From: Pseudomonas nitroreducens
Lineage (GTDB): Bacteria > Pseudomonadota > Gammaproteobacteria > Pseudomonadales > Pseudomonadaceae
Length of the DNA: 64,000 bases
Assembly: GCF_014204515.1 (NCBI RefSeq)
Contig: NZ_JACHLI010000032.1
Location: forward strand, 27,365 to 91,364
Reading direction: 5' to 3'
Notes under the pieces: model-generated
Told to the model about the DNA's origin: nothing
The model's database searches: none
What the model saw: the letters and a program-made list of their open reading frames with translations, nothing else
Part shown: positions 49,642-58,026 of the stretch, piece after piece
Numbering within the stretch: the stretch's first letter is position 1
How the letters are laid out: every line of letters begins with the position of its first letter
Made by a program: the position numbers and the translations under genes

Positions 49642-49902
49642 GTGACCAATTTGAGTTGGACTAAAGGCCCGATGGGCCAAACAGCCTCAATCCAAGGGAT
49701 CGTGGTCGGTAACGTCTCACGCCTTTCGCCAAAATCGCCCTGGATCATCCGATTGAATGGCTTCCAGTGGTGGCTACCGCCCAGCGGCATCGCAGCTTAC
49801 TGGCATTACTCTCCGGTGAGCTCCGAATTACGCCTGCCTGCTGCCAAAGCGCACCTGGCAAAAATTTTTACAGCCAGGCCTCTACCTGCAACGGAGGGTT
49901 AG
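49642..49902 (+). CDS. Hypothetical protein, 86 aa
   Basis: A frame from GTG 49642 with reasonable codon use and several Trp residues. The start is uncertain and the frame is open for some distance upstream. Not recognised. Confidence 0.4.
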   Translation: MTNLSWTKGPMGQTASIQGIVVGNVSRLSPKSPWIIRLNGFQWWLPPSGIAAYWHYSPVSSELRLPAAKAHLAKIFTARPLPATEG

Positions 49903-49904
49903 CG

Positions 49905-50270
49905 TCAGCCCCGCCAGCTCTCGTACCGCAGATACGCCCGTTTCCTGCCATGACTGATGATCCTCTCAATCTGATCCGGAAGCCTCAACCAGATCCAGAG
50001 TCCCCAAAGCACAAGCGCGAGAAAAGCGGCGACAGGGAAAAACCAAATCGCTGAGGCAAAGACCTTGTCAGGGGCGGAGTTGAAGAACCAGGTGGTGTCG
50101 CCAATCCAAGAGTCAAAATGACCAATGAAGCAGTAAGCTGCCTGTAGGTAGAATGGAGTGACGATGGTCATTGCGAACAGAACCTTCAGCGTCTTCGCAA
50201 CTACTGGCCACACATCTTTCACGAGCCATGGCTTTAAACCGAGCCAGAAGTAGAACCCGCGTGATCGCAT
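49905..50270 (-). CDS. Membrane protein, 121 aa
   Basis: A leftward small inner-membrane protein with two or three hydrophobic segments and a basic C-terminus (RIISHGRKRAYLRYE). AGGAGG lies 8 nt before ATG 50270. Convergent with the previous gene. Not recognised. Confidence 0.55.
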   Translation of the reverse strand: MRSRGFYFWLGLKPWLVKDVWPVVAKTLKVLFAMTIVTPFYLQAAYCFIGHFDSWIGDTTWFFNSAPDKVFASAIWFFPVAAFLALVLWGLWIWLRLPDQIERIISHGRKRAYLRYESWRG

Positions 50271-50330
50271 CGAGGAGGCCTCCTGGCCATAAGCTGGGAA
50301 TGCAATTTAGCACCAATTGCACCGACATGA

Positions 50331-50352
50331 CTCCTTTCCTTGTATATTGCTC
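50331..50352 (+). promoter_or_regulatory. CTCYTTTW-N6-AATTGCAG element, copy 11
   Basis: CTCCTTTC and TATTGCTC at the 14-nt offset, with TATATT as a likely -10. 69 nt before ATG 50422. Confidence 0.5.
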
Positions 50353-50421
50353 ACGATTTTGTAAGACCTTGATCGCACCTCGCCGGCAGCGCCGGCCCTC
50401 GACATCGTATGGAGACATGTC

Positions 50422-51003
50422 ATGACTGAACACACCACGCTGGTTAACGGCGGAAAGCTCACCCAGGAGTCCTGGGATGCCTTTGTGGCCCAGATGAAGC
50501 ATGACTGCGTAGGCCCGCTGTATGCCGAGCATGCAACCGGGGACGTAATGTTCGTGGTGAAAGATCGCCACATCCAGGTTGGTTTCGATCCCGAGTACAC
50601 AGACAACCGGGTGATCCAGTGGGATGACTCGTCCTGGTACACCCTCGACTCATTCATGGCTCAGCTGGACGATGACCTGAAGGAGCGCCTGCAGGCCATG
50701 GCCGTTGAAGCTGAGGATGCCCGATGGGATGACCTCGGCGATGATGATAAGTACGCCTTGATCGACAAGCTGGATTTCATCCACGTCTATGCCTGGACGG
50801 AGCACTGGAACTTCGTCGGCGTGCATCTGACCAGAAAAGCAGCCGAAGAATACGTGGCTCAGCAGTCGCGCAAGTGCGGTGGTCGGCGCCGGGAACTGGT
50901 GATCTTTGAGGAATTCCAGCCCTGCAGAGAGCTGACCGCAATCCGCAACGCGATCATGTCGGGCCGGCTGGTCTTTTCTCCAGAGGCAGCGGAAGCGCTA
51001 TAA
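50422..51003 (+). CDS. Hypothetical protein, 193 aa
   Basis: A soluble, acidic protein with a Trp-rich beginning and an acidic stretch DDLGDDDKYALID. It stands behind a clear promoter element. Not recognised. Confidence 0.6.
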   Translation: MTEHTTLVNGGKLTQESWDAFVAQMKHDCVGPLYAEHATGDVMFVVKDRHIQVGFDPEYTDNRVIQWDDSSWYTLDSFMAQLDDDLKERLQAMAVEAEDARWDDLGDDDKYALIDKLDFIHVYAWTEHWNFVGVHLTRKAAEEYVAQQSRKCGGRRRELVIFEEFQPCRELTAIRNAIMSGRLVFSPEAAEAL

Positions 51004-51061
51004 ATCTCTGCCGGCAGTGGCGCCGGCAGAGACTGATCAACGGTATTGGAGCAGAGGGCAC

Positions 51062-51313
51062 ATGACTCAGAAGTGGTTCCGGCGCCTGAAAGAGGCAGGT
51101 TCAGCCGCCGGCATGGTGATCGGTCAGACGATCTTCGCTTCGATTCTGACCGCCATGGCGGTCTACTACCAGAATGACCTGCACGCGACGCGCTACACCC
51201 TTGAGGTTGCGGCCGCAGCGGGCGCCCTGGTCGGCATGATCATTTCCTGCTTCATAGAGATGAGTCTTTTGGTTTCAAACATCATCCTGCGGCACCGGGC
51301 GCGCCAGCTTTAG
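51062..51313 (+). CDS. Two-TM membrane protein, 83 aa
   Basis: Starts at ATG 51062 with AGAGGG upstream. Two hydrophobic segments (about 14-35 and 45-66). Not recognised. Confidence 0.55.
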   Translation: MTQKWFRRLKEAGSAAGMVIGQTIFASILTAMAVYYQNDLHATRYTLEVAAAAGALVGMIISCFIEMSLLVSNIILRHRARQL

Positions 51314-51364
51314 CCGAGCAGCCTGGTGTCTGGATCTTCAGCTGATTGATGCGGGAGTAGCCTG

Positions 51365-51556
51365 ATGCCGAAGTTGATGCGCGATAGGAAGAAGTTTGGC
51401 CGCTGTAGCGTGCCTGGGCACGGCAGTACTTGCGAGCTGAGCCATGAGCTCCAGTCCATCGCATCGGGGCGCCATGATGAGCGTCGTGAAATTGCCCACG
51501 AGGTCGACCGAGGGCTGGATGAACTACTTGATCAGGAAGAGGAACCCCTTCAGTGA
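51365..51556 (+). CDS. Small protein, 63 aa
   Basis: A short charged protein with GGAG 7 nt upstream. RCSVPGHGSTCELSHEL could hold a metal (Cys, His, Cys, His). It overlaps the next gene by 4 nt. Confidence 0.5.
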   Translation: MPKLMRDRKKFGRCSVPGHGSTCELSHELQSIASGRHDERREIAHEVDRGLDELLDQEEEPLQ

Positions 51557-52029
51557 CGGACATCGAGACACTCAAGGTTCGCGTCCGTGACGGTCATGCG
51601 ACCAGGGAAGAAGAGCAGGAATATGCGGTCTACTGCAAGGCCCGAGACAGCTCCAACCTCTATTTGGCCTGGCGCTTCATTCGCTACTGGTCGTTTGCCG
51701 TGCTCATGGCCGTCCCAGTCAACGCCCTGAGCTATTTCGTCGGCGGAAACGAGGGGCCGATCCTCTCATTCGTCCCAGCAACAATCGTAGGCATCATAAT
51801 CTGGGTCTTCTTGACACTGCTGCCACGAAAATCTGCATCGTCGTCACAGGCTAAACGTCCCGTTGCTGGCACAAACGGTTCACGTTCGAGCAGCTCAAGT
51901 TCTAGTTCAGAATCCTCCTGGTGGGCTTTCGGAGGGGACAGTGGCTCAAGTTGGGCCAGTGGTGACTCCAGCTGCGATTGTGGCTCCGACGGTGGAGGCG
52001 GGGACGGGGGTGGCGGAGGCGGTGACTGA
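51553..52029 (+). CDS. Membrane protein with Ser/Gly-rich tail
   Basis: A 158-residue protein with two hydrophobic segments (about 43-60 and 70-92) followed by a low-complexity tail of serine runs and then aspartate/glycine runs, containing two cysteines. The tail resembles those of TPM-type and other small envelope proteins with GGG ends. GTG 51553 overlaps the previous stop. Not recognised. Confidence 0.55.
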   Translation: MTDIETLKVRVRDGHATREEEQEYAVYCKARDSSNLYLAWRFIRYWSFAVLMAVPVNALSYFVGGNEGPILSFVPATIVGIIIWVFLTLLPRKSASSSQAKRPVAGTNGSRSSSSSSSSESSWWAFGGDSGSSWASGDSSCDCGSDGGGGDGGGGGGD

Positions 52030-52211
52030 TCAGCTTTCGATATTCGTGCACATGCTAAAGGGAGTAGAAAATCAGTAGGTCGCCACATGGCTTATGAAAC
52101 GAGTGTGGGTGACCCGATGCTCGGCATGCTGACGCGATTTTCAATCCTCGACGGCAGTGCGATACTCCAGGCCGGTGCACAATCCGCAAACCAGAAATGG
52201 AGTTCTGAACA
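52030..52211. other. 180-bp gap
   Basis: No convincing gene; a plus-strand frame here overlaps the next gene in another frame and was rejected. No strong promoter seen by eye. Confidence 0.35.
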
Positions 52212-53861
52212 ATGGTGCAAAGCGTCTCCTGCAGTGGTTGTGGCGCGACAAGCTCTGACGACCGGGCACAGTGCCTGCAGTGTGGCTCAACCCTCACGGC
52301 GTCGTACACTCCGGAGCCGGCCAAGGGCGGCAACTTCATCAGCACCCACTGGAACGGCGACTACTCCCTGGCTCGCTCCTACTGGGTCAACGGGACGCTG
52401 CTCACCATTCTCCTGATGTTCGTCATGGCCGTCCTTTTCAAGGCGCTGGACGGTGCCCCCATGGGCGCCATGGCCTCCGCGATTGTCGTGACGACCTTCT
52501 GGGTCGTGCTCCTGGCAATCACCATCTGGCAATTGGTCGGCATCTGGCGTTCGGCCTCGATGCATGTGCCGCGCGGCGGCAGGCAGATCTGGGCATTGGC
52601 GGCATGCCTGATGGTTGTCTTGGGCGGCTTCCGCACTGCACATACCTACGTTACCCAAGCATTGCCGGCGGTTAAGTCCAAGATCATGATCGCCATCGGT
52701 CAGGACAAGATCCCTGAGTACCGTCTGACGCTCCTGCAGGACAACACCGAGCTGGAAATTGCCGGTGGCATCCCGGCCGGCACGGCCGCAGCGGTTGAGA
52801 AAGCTCTTAACGAACACCCGACGGTGAAAATCCTGCAGGTCAACAGCTCCGGCGGGCTGGTCGAAGAGGCAGCCTACATCGGCAAGCTGGTGCGCCAACG
52901 GGGGCTCACGACTTACACCTCCTCCGCTTGCATGAGCGCTTGCGTCCTGATCTTCATGTCTGGCCAGGAGCGTCTACTTGGGGAAAAAGGGCGAATTGGC
53001 TTCCACTCGGCCGCCCTGGTCGGATCAAGCGGTAGCGATGCCTCGTCGAATGAAGAGTTCATAAAGATCCTTCGTGACCATGGCGCCTCATGGCAGTTCA
53101 TCATGAAGGCAACCTCCACCAAGCATGATGACATGTGGTTCCCGGACAATGCCGAGCTTCGCCGTGAACATATCGTTACTCGCCTGGTAGAAAGCCGCAG
53201 CTATGGCACCGCCGCCATGACCATCTGGAAAGACCCGATGAAGGTCGACCACTTCCTGATCAAGCTACCGGTGTACGCTGCCATGCTGAAGTACGATCCG
53301 GAGAGCTATGCGACCATGAAGGCGGTCTTGATGCAGGGTGCCGAGCGCGGCTTGTCGCAGGCCCAGATCACCGCCGAGGCTGCCAGGAAGATCCAGGAAA
53401 TCATCCCAGTGTACATGGCCAAGGCTCCAGGCCCTGAGTTGGTGAACTACTGGACGATCCAGATGCGTGAGGTCGACGCTTTGGTGAAGATCGACCCCAA
53501 AGCTTGCGCGGACTTCATTTTCCCTGGCCCCAATGGTCAACAGGTGGACATCCAGCGCATTCTGCCGATGGCACTTCTGAAAGAGGACGTGGCTGCTCTG
53601 GAAAAAATGATTGAAGCCGCATCCCTTCGCCCTCAATCCAACGCCAGCACCCCACAGATCCAGAGCGACATGACAGCAGCTGCTGTGCGCCTGGAGAAGA
53701 AACACCCAGGCTCCCTCGAGTTCCTAGAAAAAGGTGCAGCCAACAAGAACGACCCTGCCAAGCTGTGCTCGACGTTTTCCGCACTGTACTGGGAGATTCT
53801 CGCCATCCCAGACCCCAAAAGGGCCGGCGCGGTTCTCAGATACATGCTCTCTCAGAGCTGA
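52212..53861 (+). CDS. Zinc-ribbon/TM protein with ClpP-fold domain
   Basis: A 549-residue protein: an N-terminal zinc ribbon (CSGCG, CLQCG at 7-24), three hydrophobic segments (about 60-150), then a ClpP/crotonase-fold domain (about 165-300) with NSSGGLVEEA and the segment YTSSACMSACVLIFMSG, where the nucleophile serine would sit. A C-terminal helical domain follows. COG3904-type periplasmic proteins share this ClpP-like core. The active domain probably faces the periplasm. GGAG lies 9 nt before ATG 52212; a terminator follows the stop. Confidence 0.7.
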   Translation: MVQSVSCSGCGATSSDDRAQCLQCGSTLTASYTPEPAKGGNFISTHWNGDYSLARSYWVNGTLLTILLMFVMAVLFKALDGAPMGAMASAIVVTTFWVVLLAITIWQLVGIWRSASMHVPRGGRQIWALAACLMVVLGGFRTAHTYVTQALPAVKSKIMIAIGQDKIPEYRLTLLQDNTELEIAGGIPAGTAAAVEKALNEHPTVKILQVNSSGGLVEEAAYIGKLVRQRGLTTYTSSACMSACVLIFMSGQERLLGEKGRIGFHSAALVGSSGSDASSNEEFIKILRDHGASWQFIMKATSTKHDDMWFPDNAELRREHIVTRLVESRSYGTAAMTIWKDPMKVDHFLIKLPVYAAMLKYDPESYATMKAVLMQGAERGLSQAQITAEAARKIQEIIPVYMAKAPGPELVNYWTIQMREVDALVKIDPKACADFIFPGPNGQQVDIQRILPMALLKEDVAALEKMIEAASLRPQSNASTPQIQSDMTAAAVRLEKKHPGSLEFLEKGAANKNDPAKLCSTFSALYWEILAIPDPKRAGAVLRYMLSQS

Positions 53862-53867
53862 GCTCCA

Positions 53868-53893
53868 AGGCCCCCTTAAGGGGGCTTTCTTTT
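53868..53893 (+). terminator. Intrinsic terminator
   Basis: GCCCCC/GGGGGC stem with a TTAA loop followed by TTTCTTTT. Its T-tract merges with the next promoter element. Confidence 0.8.
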
Positions 53894-53908
53894 GCACCGG
53901 ATTTGCAT
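53887..53908 (+). promoter_or_regulatory. CTCYTTTW-N6-AATTGCAG element, copy 12
   Basis: TTCTTTTG and ATTTGCAT at the 14-nt offset, overlapping the T-tract of the terminator exactly as copy 2 does at 8.9 kb. Confidence 0.4.
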
Positions 53909-53956
53909 ATCCTCGCCACAATCCGGGCCGGCATCTGGGCCCGCCTCCAATCTCTG

Positions 53957-54166
53957 GTGAGGACACTGCATGATCTCGTTCCTGGTCTTTCTGATCCCCA
54001 CCACACCTACAACGCCCCTGATGCAGAGGACAATCGAGACGACCTGACCATCAGTCGACTGACGATGTGGGATCTGGAATGGGCTTCCTGCTCACTTGGT
54101 GACGTCCCAGTTCAGCGCGACCTGGAGAAAAAGCCCACAGTGGAGGAGAGCGGTCTCTCTCTTTGA
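53957..54166 (+). CDS. Hypothetical protein, 69 aa
   Basis: A short acidic protein starting at GTG 53957 (VRTLHDLVPGLSDPHH...). No strong ribosome-binding site, but codon use is good and a promoter element and terminator flank it. Confidence 0.45.
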   Translation: MRTLHDLVPGLSDPHHTYNAPDAEDNRDDLTISRLTMWDLEWASCSLGDVPVQRDLEKKPTVEESGLSL

Positions 54167-54188
54167 GACCAAATACCCAACTCAGGAG

Positions 54189-54208
54189 ACCGCCTTCGGG
54201 CGGTTTTC
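54189..54208 (+). terminator. Intrinsic terminator
   Basis: ACCGCC/GGCGGT with a TTCG loop and TTTTC, enclosed in a longer CTCAGGA/TCCTGAG inverted repeat (54181-54219). Confidence 0.8.
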
Positions 54209-54273
54209 TGTTTCCTGAGCAAAGGTGCGATAGCCAATCATTGGGAAATCTACTCATCGCATTTTCTAGATTA

Positions 54274-54301
54274 TTGACACCGTGCGAATTTAGCGTAATA
54301 T
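54274..54301 (+). promoter_or_regulatory. Sigma-70 promoter of ssrA
   Basis: TTGACA (54274-54279), 16 nt, TAATAT (54296-54301), then 9 nt to the first base of the mature tmRNA. A near-consensus promoter suggests strong constitutive expression. Confidence 0.8.
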
Positions 54302-54310
54302 GTGTCTCAC

Positions 54311-54670
54311 GGGGCTGATTTGGATTCGACCTCGAAAAGAAGTTTGAAGACGCATGCCGAGCACGCGGTTCATCTCGTCAAAAATGACCGCAAAAGATTA
54401 GTCGCCAACGACGAAGTCTACTCCGTAGCAGCCTAAGGGCTGCTTCCGCTGGCTCCTGAGTTCCTCATCTCTCGGGTTTAGTCAGCGTCATACGAATGAG
54501 GGTAGGTGATCCCCGCTGACTGGCGCAGGGTGATCCGAAACTTAGCCAGCACACCCTACGAGAGCCTGTCGAGCGGCGCGAAGAAGGGTCACCCAGTAGA
54601 TCGACTAAGCATGTAGTGTTAACTGACGGGCGTTTGAGACACGAGGGTTCGACCCCCTCCAGCTCCACCA
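54311..54670 (+). ncRNA. ssrA: Transfer-messenger RNA (tmRNA)
   Basis: A 360-nt tmRNA. It starts GGGGCTGATTTGGATTCGAC, the universal 5' end, and finishes GTTCGACCCCCTCCAGCTCC ACCA, so the tRNA-like part has a normal T-arm, an encoded CCA and a G3-U70 pair for alanine charging. The messenger part resumes at GCC 54404 and encodes ANDEVYSVAA before TAA (54434-54436). tmRNA with SmpB frees ribosomes stalled on broken mRNA and tags the product for degradation. The tag ends VAA, unlike ANDDNYALAA, which I remember for P. aeruginosa. smpB lies 1 kb downstream. A complete second tmRNA on an accessory element is unusual. Confidence 0.97.
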
Positions 54671-54681
54671 ATAAACCAGAA

Positions 54682-54708
54682 AAGGCGCTTCCTCGAAGCG
54701 CCTTTTTT
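54682..54708 (+). terminator. Terminator of ssrA
   Basis: AGGCGCTTC/GAAGCGCCT hairpin followed by TTTTTT. Confidence 0.85.
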
Positions 54709-54733
54709 GTTCCTAAGACTGTTGGAATCGGAC

Positions 54734-54973
54734 ATGTTCGCAGAGCAAAAGGTTTACATGCAGTACACCCAGCCTGGGTGCTCTAACGCTGGCTGGTTGA
54801 TCAAGCCCAAGGCCCCGAACGGGGGAAAGCCGGCGTGCGTCCGGGTACAGCTGGGTGATGAAGCTCGTCAGCTGGCTCAAACCGACATGACCCCGGATCA
54901 GGCGGAGCTGTTTGCTGAGCATCTGGTACAGGCAGCCAAGGAAGCGCGCGAGGCTCAGGCGAAGCTCGCATGA
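54734..54973 (+). CDS. Small protein related to the C-terminus of the next gene
   Basis: A 79-residue protein. Its second half (RVQLGDEARQLAQTDMTPDQ, then AELFAEHLVQAA) parallels the end of the next protein (VQLGDRDGCDARVSMTPDEA, IEFANAVLARAQ), so the two share a domain. ATG 54734 has GGAATCGG upstream. It overlaps the next gene by 4 nt and lies in the tmRNA-SmpB block. Not recognised. Confidence 0.6.
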   Translation: MFAEQKVYMQYTQPGCSNAGWLIKPKAPNGGKPACVRVQLGDEARQLAQTDMTPDQAELFAEHLVQAAKEAREAQAKLA

Positions 54974-55701
54974 TCCACAACTACTTCGGGGCTGTGCCCA
55001 AGCAACCGACGCCTCTAACGCCTGAAGATATCGAGCGAACCCAACTTTGGCGCCTTCGGAATGTGACGGCTTCCTGGCCGGCATGGAAGCGCCATTACGT
55101 GCTGACCAGACACAGTGAAAGCGCTCAGATATCTCCTGGGTTTGTGCACCTTGTCGCCTTCGCTCAGGAACAGGAAAAGCAGGGGTTCAAGTTCCGACAG
55201 GGCATGATCGAGGAAATGCAGGCCGGGCGTGATGAAGCGGAACGCGCGCTCATCCTTGTGCAGGCGCTCGTCGAAAGCCTCTGGGGCATCCGCGAAGACC
55301 CAGCTGCAGGAAACGTCATTCCTGCAGAGGAATGGGGTAAGGTTCTAGACATCCTCGCGCAGCTGGAAGACGTCTCCAAGTACGGCGCCGCCGATATTGC
55401 CTCCCGCGCCCACCGGGTAATGGAATGGCTTGCCAGGCTGGCCATGACGATCACCAATTCTCCGGAAGGGGTTGATCTTGAGCGTGACCCAGTATGGTCA
55501 ATGGAGAAGGTTGCATGCCAGCAGCACTGGGGTGTCTCCAGCCATGTGATCGATTACACCGACAGGAAGACCAACGTCCTGGTGCAACTGGGCGACCGGG
55601 ATGGCTGTGACGCCAGGGTCAGCATGACCCCGGATGAAGCTATCGAGTTCGCCAATGCTGTGTTGGCCAGGGCTCAGGCTGCAAAAGAAGGAAAGGAATG
55701 A
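54970..55701 (+). CDS. Hypothetical protein, 243 aa
   Basis: A soluble helical protein whose last 45 residues match the previous small protein. Residues about 60-150 look coiled-coil or helical. Its stop codon overlaps the smpB start region, so it is probably cotranscribed with smpB. Not recognised. Confidence 0.6.
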   Translation: MIHNYFGAVPKQPTPLTPEDIERTQLWRLRNVTASWPAWKRHYVLTRHSESAQISPGFVHLVAFAQEQEKQGFKFRQGMIEEMQAGRDEAERALILVQALVESLWGIREDPAAGNVIPAEEWGKVLDILAQLEDVSKYGAADIASRAHRVMEWLARLAMTITNSPEGVDLERDPVWSMEKVACQQHWGVSSHVIDYTDRKTNVLVQLGDRDGCDARVSMTPDEAIEFANAVLARAQAAKEGKE

Positions 55702-56177
55702 TGAAACCCAAGCACAAAGACGTGCCGCCGATTGCCAGGAACCGCCGGGCCGGCCATGACTACTTCATCGAGAAGCGCATCGTTGCCGGCCTCAAGCTGG
55801 AAGGCTGGGAAGTGAAGTCCCTACGCGCTGGCAAGGCCGAGCTCGTGGACTGCTACGTGAAGATCCTCCACGACGAGGCGTACATCATCGGCGCCAGGAT
55901 CGATCCATTGATCACGGCCGGAACCCATGATTTCCACGACCCGCAGCGTACACGGAAATTGCTCCTTTCCAGGAAGGAGATTTCGGATATCCGCGAATCG
56001 GTGGAGGTGAAGGGTTACACCTGCCTGGCACTCGATCTACATTGGGATCGTCACCTGGTGAAATGCACCTTGGGTATCGCCAAGGGCAAGAAGAACCACG
56101 ACAAGCGCGAAGCCGACAAGGTTCGTGACATGGATCGCGAGGCCCGAGCGGCTTCCAAGACCGAAAGGATGGCCTGA
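55701..56177 (+). CDS. smpB: SsrA-binding protein SmpB
   Basis: A 158-residue protein with the full SmpB layout: NRRAGHDYFIEKRIVAGLKL at the start, WEVKSLRAGKAELVDCYV, the RTRKLLLSRKEI motif, a central strand with KCTLGIAKGKK, and the basic C-terminal tail HDKREADKVRDMDREA that enters the ribosomal A site. It binds the tRNA-like part of tmRNA and is required for trans-translation. Found about 1 kb downstream of ssrA on the same strand, so the pair travels together. ATG 55701 is taken; ATG 55698 is the alternative. Confidence 0.95.
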   Translation: MKPKHKDVPPIARNRRAGHDYFIEKRIVAGLKLEGWEVKSLRAGKAELVDCYVKILHDEAYIIGARIDPLITAGTHDFHDPQRTRKLLLSRKEISDIRESVEVKGYTCLALDLHWDRHLVKCTLGIAKGKKNHDKREADKVRDMDREARAASKTERMA

Positions 56178-56178
56178 C

Positions 56179-56637
56179 ATGGATGCCGGCGCAAAGGATG
56201 CGGATAAGAAGACTCTCTACGGGGATGGTTACGTCCTCGTAGAGGCTGCCCGGCGTGTACAGGCCTTGATGCGAAGCAAGTACCTGGAGCAGGCGGCCTG
56301 TCAGAGTGCTGAAGAGGTCGAGCGATCCCTTCTTGCCATTGGCGAGATCGGGTACTGCATGGACACGATCAACACGCTCTGTATGGAGCTGCGAGAGGCC
56401 GCCAAGTACGTTCCTGGTCTCAACCGTTTGATTGAGGCCGAGAACCGACTCCGAGCGCGCCTGTGCACACACCAACAAGCACTACGCGAAACGGGGAGTG
56501 GCGCCGTGGCTGAGCTGATCCAGAAGCGCCTTCGCGTCATCACTGACACGACCAACGAGTGCATCAAGCTGGTGGAGACGCTTCGAAAAGAAGCGACCGA
56601 GCACCAGATAGCAGAACAGAGGAAACAGGCGTCATGA
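56179..56637 (+). CDS. Hypothetical helical protein, 152 aa
   Basis: A helical protein just after smpB, overlapping the next gene by 4 nt. The end TTNECIKLVETLRKEA resembles the end of the next protein (LTNCVALIEGLRQKA), so they may be diverged paralogs. Not recognised. Confidence 0.55.
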   Translation: MDAGAKDADKKTLYGDGYVLVEAARRVQALMRSKYLEQAACQSAEEVERSLLAIGEIGYCMDTINTLCMELREAAKYVPGLNRLIEAENRLRARLCTHQQALRETGSGAVAELIQKRLRVITDTTNECIKLVETLRKEATEHQIAEQRKQAS

Positions 56638-57092
56638 AGGCCTTCACGAAATCTGATCTGCTAGCCTTGGCACCTCCTTTGACTGCAAATGACGCCCTGG
56701 CGCTGGCGATAAGTGTTCTTGAGCAGCGCCAGCTGCAGCAGTACGACAGCCTCCAGCGCGCCTGGCGCCCCGGCAATGCTACCGGTGAGCAGATCTTCGA
56801 CGTCGGTGTCGACGAACTCAGCAAGTGCCTGGCGGCGGTCAAGGCACTGCGTGTCGAGGTCGACCAGCGTGTGGGCGTCTCTGCCTCCATGGTGTTCTCG
56901 CGTGTGATCATGGAGCTCAACACCCGCCAGCGCCGCTTCATTCCCGGTAATCGTTCGCCCAAGACCAGGGTAGAGACATTCGTGAGTGTCGAGCTGACCA
57001 ACTGTGTCGCACTGATCGAGGGCCTTCGCCAGAAAGCCCGCCGGCTGGAAGAGCTCTCGCTTACTCGCCCAACTCGGCGGAACGCCGCCTAA
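56634..57092 (+). CDS. Hypothetical helical protein, 152 aa
   Basis: A helical protein of the same length as its neighbour and with a similar C-terminal helix. ATG 56634 overlaps the previous stop. Last gene of the ssrA-smpB block. Not recognised. Confidence 0.55.
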   Translation: MKAFTKSDLLALAPPLTANDALALAISVLEQRQLQQYDSLQRAWRPGNATGEQIFDVGVDELSKCLAAVKALRVEVDQRVGVSASMVFSRVIMELNTRQRRFIPGNRSPKTRVETFVSVELTNCVALIEGLRQKARRLEELSLTRPTRRNAA

Positions 57093-57130
57093 CCAGCTTT
57101 TCCTTTCGGGTGCTATCCCAATAGACTCAA

Positions 57131-57154
57131 GGCACGGGTAATCACGCCCGTGCC
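57131..57154. promoter_or_regulatory. Intergenic hairpin GGCACGGG/CCCGTGCC
   Basis: A perfect 8-bp stem with an 8-nt loop between the 57092 stop and the ATP-grasp gene. No T-tract; may be an mRNA-processing or regulatory hairpin. Confidence 0.4.
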
Positions 57155-57186
57155 GGCGGCCGTATGGCCACACTGAAGTCCTCTCA

Positions 57187-58026
57187 ATGAAACCCAAGAT
57201 CGCCTTCCTGCTCCAGACAAACTACGTCACTCGCCTAACGACGCCTGTGGGCTACTACGCACAGCTGAACGGCTACGACATTGTCGACTGCACGGCGGCC
57301 AAGGATTTGGACATCATGGACTTGGCCGACTGGAGTCAGTACGACCTGGTCATCCCCTACGGTTCCACACAGCTGAACCAGATGTTCCGCGAGTGCGCCC
57401 TGGGCGCGTACCTGCAGTTCGAGGAGGGGGCCTACAGCACCGATACCTGGATGAAGAAGTTCGGCAGCCTGGCGCTCAACAGCGCCGGCAGGACGATGCA
57501 GGCCTGGGAGGTGTTCGAGCATCTGGAGCGGCACCCGAATGCGCACGTTCGCCCTAACTTCGAAACGAAGGCGCTGCTGGCTAGGGTCTTTGATAAGCAA
57601 ACCTGGCGTCATCACTGCATCGAACGCAACGTCCGCGACGACCTGGAGGTCTTCGTGAGCCCGGTGCGTGAGATTCTGGCTGAGTACCGCACCTGGGTGA
57701 TCGGCGGCGAAGTTGTAGAGGTAAGCCAATACTTAAAGGCGGGGGTACTGGAGACTGCGCGCATCGAAGAGGGCGCAGTTCACGATGCTGCTCGGCGCCT
57801 GGCCGAGGTGTATCTGCCTGATCACGCCCAAACGATGGACGTAGCCCTGACCCCGGAAGGCTACCAGCTGATCGAATTTAATGGTCTGCACGGCTCTGGC
57901 TGGTACGCCGGCAACGTCCACAAGATTCTGGACTTCTACGTCCAGAACCTCTGTCAGAGGCTTGGCCTCACTGCGAGCGCAGCGCCCGGTGGTAAGCCGC
58001 TTCCAGCTCCGGAGTTAGAGCCGTAA
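57187..58026 (+). CDS. ATP-grasp protein, R2K-like
   Basis: A 279-residue protein with ATP-grasp signatures: VRPNFETKALLARVF (about 121-135), EYRTWVIGGEVVEVSQY (about 160-176) and a metal-binding MDVALTPEGYQLIEFNGLHGSGWY. It is the second member of this clade in the window. The reaction joins an amine to an acyl phosphate; substrate unknown. The last 59 nt overlap the convergent nuclease gene. Confidence 0.7.
   Translation: MKPKIAFLLQTNYVTRLTTPVGYYAQLNGYDIVDCTAAKDLDIMDLADWSQYDLVIPYGSTQLNQMFRECALGAYLQFEEGAYSTDTWMKKFGSLALNSAGRTMQAWEVFEHLERHPNAHVRPNFETKALLARVFDKQTWRHHCIERNVRDDLEVFVSPVREILAEYRTWVIGGEVVEVSQYLKAGVLETARIEEGAVHDAARRLAEVYLPDHAQTMDVALTPEGYQLIEFNGLHGSGWYAGNVHKILDFYVQNLCQRLGLTASAAPGGKPLPAPELEP

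Noticed and set aside
52087..52416. Plus-strand 109-codon frame before the zinc-ribbon/ClpP-fold gene
   Set aside because: The second half overlaps the real gene in another frame and has low-complexity Ser/Thr/Arg composition; no ribosome-binding site.
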